NCBI GenBank assembly: GCA_024742875.1
Contig: JANSXP010000008.1
Location: 1 to 64,000 of the forward strand
Origin: Planctomycetaceae bacterium
Lineage (GTDB): Bacteria; Planctomycetota; Planctomycetia; Planctomycetales; Planctomycetaceae
Reading direction: 5' to 3'
Length of the DNA: 64,000 nucleotides
The notes under the pieces were generated by a model that saw only the letters and a program-made list of their open reading frames with translations, had not been told where the DNA came from and searched no databases. Positions 60,192-64,000 of this stretch are shown one piece after another. The translations under genes were made by a program, and so were the position numbers. Positions within the stretch are counted from its first letter, which is position 1; each line of letters begins with the position of its first letter.

Positions 60192-62192
60192 TTAAGACAC
60201 ACCCTGCAGAGACGAGATTCCACCCAGCTGACTGGCCAGAAAACTGCTGGTCGACTGAAGCTGACTCATTGCCGATTCCAGCGCCACGAACTCAGCGATC
60301 AACTGCTCCTGCTGGAGGTTGAACAGATTCTGCTGTCGATCGAATGAGGTTCGCAGGCTTTCCAGTTCCTGATCAAATCCAGCGTCCAGCGTGGACAGCA
60401 GTCCCGTGTCCGCTGAGATCAGGTCACCAATGGCTTTATCCAGTGTGGCCGCCACGCCACGCGTCACAGTAAGTTCGGCATCGACGCCGGCCACCACGGA
60501 GGCAGCGTCCAGCGTCACTTCCACCTGCAGATCGGCCGTGTTGGCATTGCCTTCGTCACCGGACAGAATCCGACCGCGCCCGGTGGCCTCTTCGACCACT
60601 CCATTGACGAGAAATCGACCTTCCACATCTTTGCCCACGCCCGCTTCACCACCGGAGAAGCCGAGGTCCGCCAGCGCGGAACCGCTCTGAACGGTCAGCG
60701 AAGACGATGAGCCGAACGCCTCTGTTTCAATCTGCAGCACGCCCGCCTGAGAGCTGACGCGGACGTTTCTTGTTCCAAACTCTGTCGACTCGTTGATTGT
60801 GGCTTCGAGGCTGGCGGCCAGCTCGGTATCGGTGAAAGTGCCTTCCGGCAGAAACACGGTGGCTTCCACGCCGCTGAGTGACAGTCGGACTTCCCGGTTG
60901 GCGGACGTGATGGTGACGGGGCCGGAAACGGCACTGGTGGCAGTCGCCACCGCCCGTTCTGCGGCCTGCGTAATGTCTACTTCATAAGGTTTGCTGGAGG
61001 CCACGGTGTCACTGCCGGCCAGCAGAAAACGGACGCCCGCGTTGGTGCTGTCTCCCTGGGTCGCAAACAGGTCGGCCAGCTGTTCGGGGCCCAGACCGTC
61101 CACCTCGCCATTCATGATGCTGCTTAGGCGTGAGGAATCGAACGACAGCTGCCCATTGTCATTCACAGAGATACCGACGGCTGACAGTGTGTTCAGCTGC
61201 GACGAAATTCCGGCAACGCTGTCCAGAGCGGCTGTACGAATTCTCTGCTGCAGAGCAATCACCGAACGATTGCCCAGCAGAACGCCGTTTTCGCCTCCTT
61301 CATTGAAGGCCGTCAGATTATCCACCTGGCTCATAAAGGCGTTGAAGCCCTCGACAAATTCGCTAACCGCCGTGACGGCGGCGTCGGTATCCTGGCGGAT
61401 TGAGATTTCGATTTCATCGCCGCTGGAGGCATTCAGCAGATCGATTCGCACGCCAGAGATCAGGTCGTCGAACTGATTGTTTTCACTCGAAACGGCAATG
61501 GCCCCAGCGCCACTGCCGAGCGTGATCGACGCGTCCGTGGCCGCCTGAACGGGATTGCCAAAATCAAATGTCACCTGCGTCGCGCTGCCGGAAGACGCCG
61601 CCAGATTGTTGGTCACGGAGATCTGATTGGCCGTTCCACTGTCACGCGATGAAAGCAGGATGCGCTGCGAATTGGCACCACCACTGGGGTCAGAAATCAG
61701 AGAGGCGGACACACCCGAATCCGCATCATTAATCGCTTCCACCAGCCCGGTGAGGGTGTTGTTGGAAGAGTCGATGGTAATCGTGGTCAGGTCACCAGAG
61801 CCTGTTCGCAGTTCCAGCGTCCCGGTGGTGATCTCGGCTTCCGCGTCAGCAAAACCACCTGAGGCGACCTGATGGGCGCGCGCCACCGAATTGACGGTGA
61901 CACGATAGCTGCCCTGAGAGGCCTTCGAACTGGCAGTTGCCGCCAGCACCGTTTCGTCGCTGACCGTGGTCACTTTTCGCAGGAACGGGCTGTTGGAGGA
62001 ACTGGCCAGTCCGGATGTGGCATTGCGGAGGCTGAGCAGTCCGGCTTCCAGCGTGCCGAATGCCGCCTGCTGCTGCAGCACTTCGCTTTGCTGCACTTCA
62101 ATGCGGTCAAGCTGTGTCTGCTGGATCTGCAGCAGACCGGAAATCACCGATTCGGTGTCGATCCCGGTAACGAGTCCGTCAATGGTCAGCAT
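60192..62192 (-). CDS. fliD: Flagellar filament-capping protein FliD
   Basis: 666 aa from the ATG at 62192, supported by GGAG seven bases upstream; the frame stays open for 42 codons further but without a start signal. The N-terminal TIDGLVTGIDTESVISGLLQI and the C-terminal LRTSFDRQQNLFNLQQEQLIAEFVALESAMSQLQSTSSFLASQL are the FliD_N and FliD_C coiled coils. The centre is a long Ser/Thr/Gly/Asp-rich D2-D3 region. It is larger than common FliD proteins (about 450-480), with extra central residues (about 380-560). It caps the growing filament. Confidence 0.95.
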   Translation of the reverse strand: MLTIDGLVTGIDTESVISGLLQIQQTQLDRIEVQQSEVLQQQAAFGTLEAGLLSLRNATSGLASSSNSPFLRKVTTVSDETVLAATASSKASQGSYRVTVNSVARAHQVASGGFADAEAEITTGTLELRTGSGDLTTITIDSSNNTLTGLVEAINDADSGVSASLISDPSGGANSQRILLSSRDSGTANQISVTNNLAASSGSATQVTFDFGNPVQAATDASITLGSGAGAIAVSSENNQFDDLISGVRIDLLNASSGDEIEISIRQDTDAAVTAVSEFVEGFNAFMSQVDNLTAFNEGGENGVLLGNRSVIALQQRIRTAALDSVAGISSQLNTLSAVGISVNDNGQLSFDSSRLSSIMNGEVDGLGPEQLADLFATQGDSTNAGVRFLLAGSDTVASSKPYEVDITQAAERAVATATSAVSGPVTITSANREVRLSLSGVEATVFLPEGTFTDTELAASLEATINESTEFGTRNVRVSSQAGVLQIETEAFGSSSSLTVQSGSALADLGFSGGEAGVGKDVEGRFLVNGVVEEATGRGRILSGDEGNANTADLQVEVTLDAASVVAGVDAELTVTRGVAATLDKAIGDLISADTGLLSTLDAGFDQELESLRTSFDRQQNLFNLQQEQLIAEFVALESAMSQLQSTSSFLASQLGGISSLQGVS

Positions 62193-62294
62193 GATGTGAC
62201 TCCAGGAGCAGGGGTCGCCTACAGGGTGCGGCCGTTTGTCTGTTTCAATAGTGAGCCTGCGGGCCCGCGTTTTGGCTCGGTGAAAATATGGTTC

Positions 62295-62324
62295 AAGCCA
62301 GCTGTGCAAAGAGCACAACTGGCT
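62295..62324 (-). terminator. Hairpin between flagellin and fliD
   Basis: AGCCAG-C-TGTGC pairs with GCACA-A-CTGGCT (11 of 12 pairs, loop AAAGA). On the minus strand it is followed by TGAACCATATTTT, a poor U-run, so it may be a leaky terminator or an mRNA-stabilising 3' end for flagellin. Confidence 0.6.
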
Positions 62325-62419
62325 GAACAGTTTTGATCATCATTCCGGTCCCGGTCAGATGCCAGCGGCCAGGCAAAGCATGGTCGCCGACAAAACTAAC
62401 CGAGCGTGTCAGTCGCCGA

Positions 62420-63832
62420 CTATCCCAGCAGAGACAGCACCAGCTGAGGCAGCTGGTTGGCGTTTCCAAGAACAGATGTTCCGGCCTGAACCAGAACCTG
62501 ATTCTTTGTGAAGTTGGCAATTTCCTCGGCAAAGTCGGTGTCACGAATGACGGACTCAGCGTTGACCGTGTTTTCCAGAGTGGCTCGCAGGTTGTTGGCC
62601 GTGGACTCCAGCGTGTTCTGCTGGAACGCACCCAGCTTTCCTCGCAGGTTGGTGATGTCGTCGATGGCCGCATCAACCACAGCGATGGCATCCTGAGCAC
62701 CGTTTGCCGACGTCACGTCGATGGCACTCAGGTCGTTGAACTGGTTGTTGGTCAGACCACGGCCCAGTCCGGTCACGGTGGCAGCGCCGATGGCCACAGA
62801 AGCCGTCTGTGACTGGTTGGCACCAATCTGGAAGACCAGAGAGTTGTTGTTCACCGTCACGCTGCCCAGAGCACCGGTTGCCGTGAGTGTGGCATCAGTG
62901 CCGGAGGCGGCCACTTCGATGGTCAGCCCGTCGACAACACCGGACGTGGCGGTCAGTGAGTTGCCGGTGCCCGTCACAGCTACACCACCAATCGTGGCCT
63001 GGATGTTCTCACCGGAGTCAGATGTCAGCGTGGTGGCAAAGCCAGCGGAACCAGCCGCAGGTGCCACATTGGAAACCACGTTGACCGTGGCATCAGTACC
63101 GAAATCGGTGGTGTACAGTCGGGTTGCACCACCAGAAATCTCAGCAACCACACCCGTCTCGGACGTGAACTCGTTGATGCGGTCCACAACCTGAGCCTGG
63201 GTCAGACCAGTCGACAGGCTGATGTTTGTGTCGTTGACCGTCAGGACTTCATCCTGCGCCAGGGGCGTGGTGGCGGCCGCAGCAGCGGTGACGAATCCAC
63301 GTTCGCCGACTGTTGTCACGTTGACGGTGTGAGAACCTTCTTTGGTGGTCTCTTCACCGGAAACGAACGTCACAGACGCATTGTTCGTGGATCCGGTAAT
63401 GCCGGCATCGCCGTTGAGCAGTTTCTTGGTACCGAACTGCGTGTTCTGAGCGATACGGCTGATCGTATCCAGAGCGTTGGTGATTTCAGACTGGTTGGCC
63501 GCGAGGGCATCGTTGTCGTTCACACCGGCGTTGGCACTGTCCAGTGCCAGACTGCGGACCTTCACCAGCAGTGAGTTGATTTCGTTCAGCGCGCCTTCGG
63601 CCGTCTGAACAAGTGAGACGGCTTTCTCTGAGTTGTCAATCGCCTGACGCAGGCCAGCGATCTGTGCTCGCTGCTTTTCAGAGATAACCAGAGCGGCAGG
63701 ACCGTCTGCACCGCGGTTCACTTTCAAACCGCTGGACAGTCGTTCCACCGACTTGGCAACACTACCTGACGCTCGCGTCAGGTTGTGCTGTGCGTTCAGT
63801 GACGACACGTTGTTCGTGATTGTCAGAGCCAT
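62420..63832 (-). CDS. fliC: Flagellin
   Basis: 470 aa. The conserved D0/D1 N-terminus (MALTITNNVSSLNAQHNL, SVERLSSGLKVNRGADGPA) and the C-terminal D1/D0 region (LENTVNAESVIRDTDFAEEI, NFTKNQVLVQAGTSVLGNAN, ending LLG) are intact. The middle (about residues 150-400) is Thr/Ala/Gly/Val-rich and variable, as for the surface D2/D3 region. The start is supported by GAGAGG seven bases upstream. It is the first gene of the leftward filament cluster with fliD and fliS. No sigma-28 or sigma-54 promoter match was found in the 168 bp visible upstream. Confidence 0.97.
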   Translation of the reverse strand: MALTITNNVSSLNAQHNLTRASGSVAKSVERLSSGLKVNRGADGPAALVISEKQRAQIAGLRQAIDNSEKAVSLVQTAEGALNEINSLLVKVRSLALDSANAGVNDNDALAANQSEITNALDTISRIAQNTQFGTKKLLNGDAGITGSTNNASVTFVSGEETTKEGSHTVNVTTVGERGFVTAAAAATTPLAQDEVLTVNDTNISLSTGLTQAQVVDRINEFTSETGVVAEISGGATRLYTTDFGTDATVNVVSNVAPAAGSAGFATTLTSDSGENIQATIGGVAVTGTGNSLTATSGVVDGLTIEVAASGTDATLTATGALGSVTVNNNSLVFQIGANQSQTASVAIGAATVTGLGRGLTNNQFNDLSAIDVTSANGAQDAIAVVDAAIDDITNLRGKLGAFQQNTLESTANNLRATLENTVNAESVIRDTDFAEEIANFTKNQVLVQAGTSVLGNANQLPQLVLSLLG

Positions 63833-64000
63833 TTTCAGACCTCTCCAATGTTAATTGTGAATGACGTTTGTGCCCGCGAGCCACGCAGCTCAACGAAATC
63901 CACGTCCCTGTGTGTTTCACGACTCCGTCCATGGAGTTCGGATGATGGAATACTGGCCTGAGGGGAAGCACTCACCCGCTATGGTAAACCTGCATTCGTA
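63833..64000. promoter_or_regulatory. Flagellin 5' leader to the window end
   Basis: 168 bp upstream of flagellin. It includes the ribosome site GAGAGG. The expected flagellar promoter (sigma-28 or sigma-54 consensus) could not be matched within the visible part. Confidence 0.4.

Overview
The window is bacterial chromosome from a planctomycete, probably of the Planctomycetaceae/Fuerstiella type (family-level placement is inference). The evidence is the gene content. There are two DUF1549/DUF1553 'planctomycete cytochrome' proteins, one followed by a DUF1501 protein and a WD40 protein. There is a Ser/Thr kinase with a DWG motif and TPRs, a DUF1080 protein, an anaerobic sulfatase maturase, FG-GAP and STN-type secretory proteins, and the futalosine route to menaquinone. 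The DNA is GC-rich and gene-dense. No rRNA, tRNA, CRISPR array, transposase or prophage was found, and the region reads as ordinary core plus lineage-specific chromosome.

Layout. 0-7.3 kb: the 3' part of a TolC-type efflux gene, then a leftward four-gene operon (thioredoxin-like, DUF1549/DUF1553, DUF1501, WD40) and a small membrane protein. 7.4-10 kb: an HNH nuclease with a clear terminator, diverging from a putative methyltransferase and a DUF3052 gene. 10-14.7 kb: leftward mqnE/mqnP (menaquinone), then a MoeB/ThiF-type E1 enzyme coupled by 2 bp to an anaerobic sulfatase maturase carrying a SEC-C tail. 15-28.7 kb, rightward: a 1019-aa PSCyt1-DUF1549-DUF1553 protein, an FAD amine oxidase, priA, an FHA-GGDEF protein, a 1146-aa kinase-TPR protein and a TonB-dependent receptor. 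28.8-35.4 kb: small metabolic and hypothetical genes. 35.45-35.85 kb: a complete tmRNA gene (ssrA) on the minus strand with its terminator; its tag reads ATPQYSLAA. 36-37.4 kb: an ExeA-like ATPase with a single-pass Pro/Ala-rich partner. 37.6-42.6 kb: DUF2237, ilvD, a sulfotransferase and a phosphodiesterase-like protein. 42.6-46.7 kb: an FG-GAP protein, a sodium:solute symporter and rimI with a strong terminator. 47-59.2 kb: an envelope-oriented block with DUF1080, a giant TPR lipoprotein, a Tat-exported protein with a duplicated unknown domain, a gluzincin-like metallopeptidase, a VWA-STN protein with a GGGGL repeat, and a YfaP-like protein. 59.8-63.8 kb: the leftward flagellar set flagellin, fliD, fliS.

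How the genes work together. The clearest working units are the four-gene operon at 1.4-6.9 kb, the mqnE-mqnP pair, the maturase-E1 pair, the symporter/FG-GAP pair, the sulfotransferase/phosphodiesterase pair and the flagellar filament cluster. No complete new defence or mobile system is visible. The most novel items are the duplicated-domain Tat protein, the VWA-STN protein, the maturase/E1 coupling, a possible unannotated zinc-ribbon protein, and a short promoter-proximal sequence box shared by two distant loci. All functions are read from motifs and remembered family features; no database search was run.
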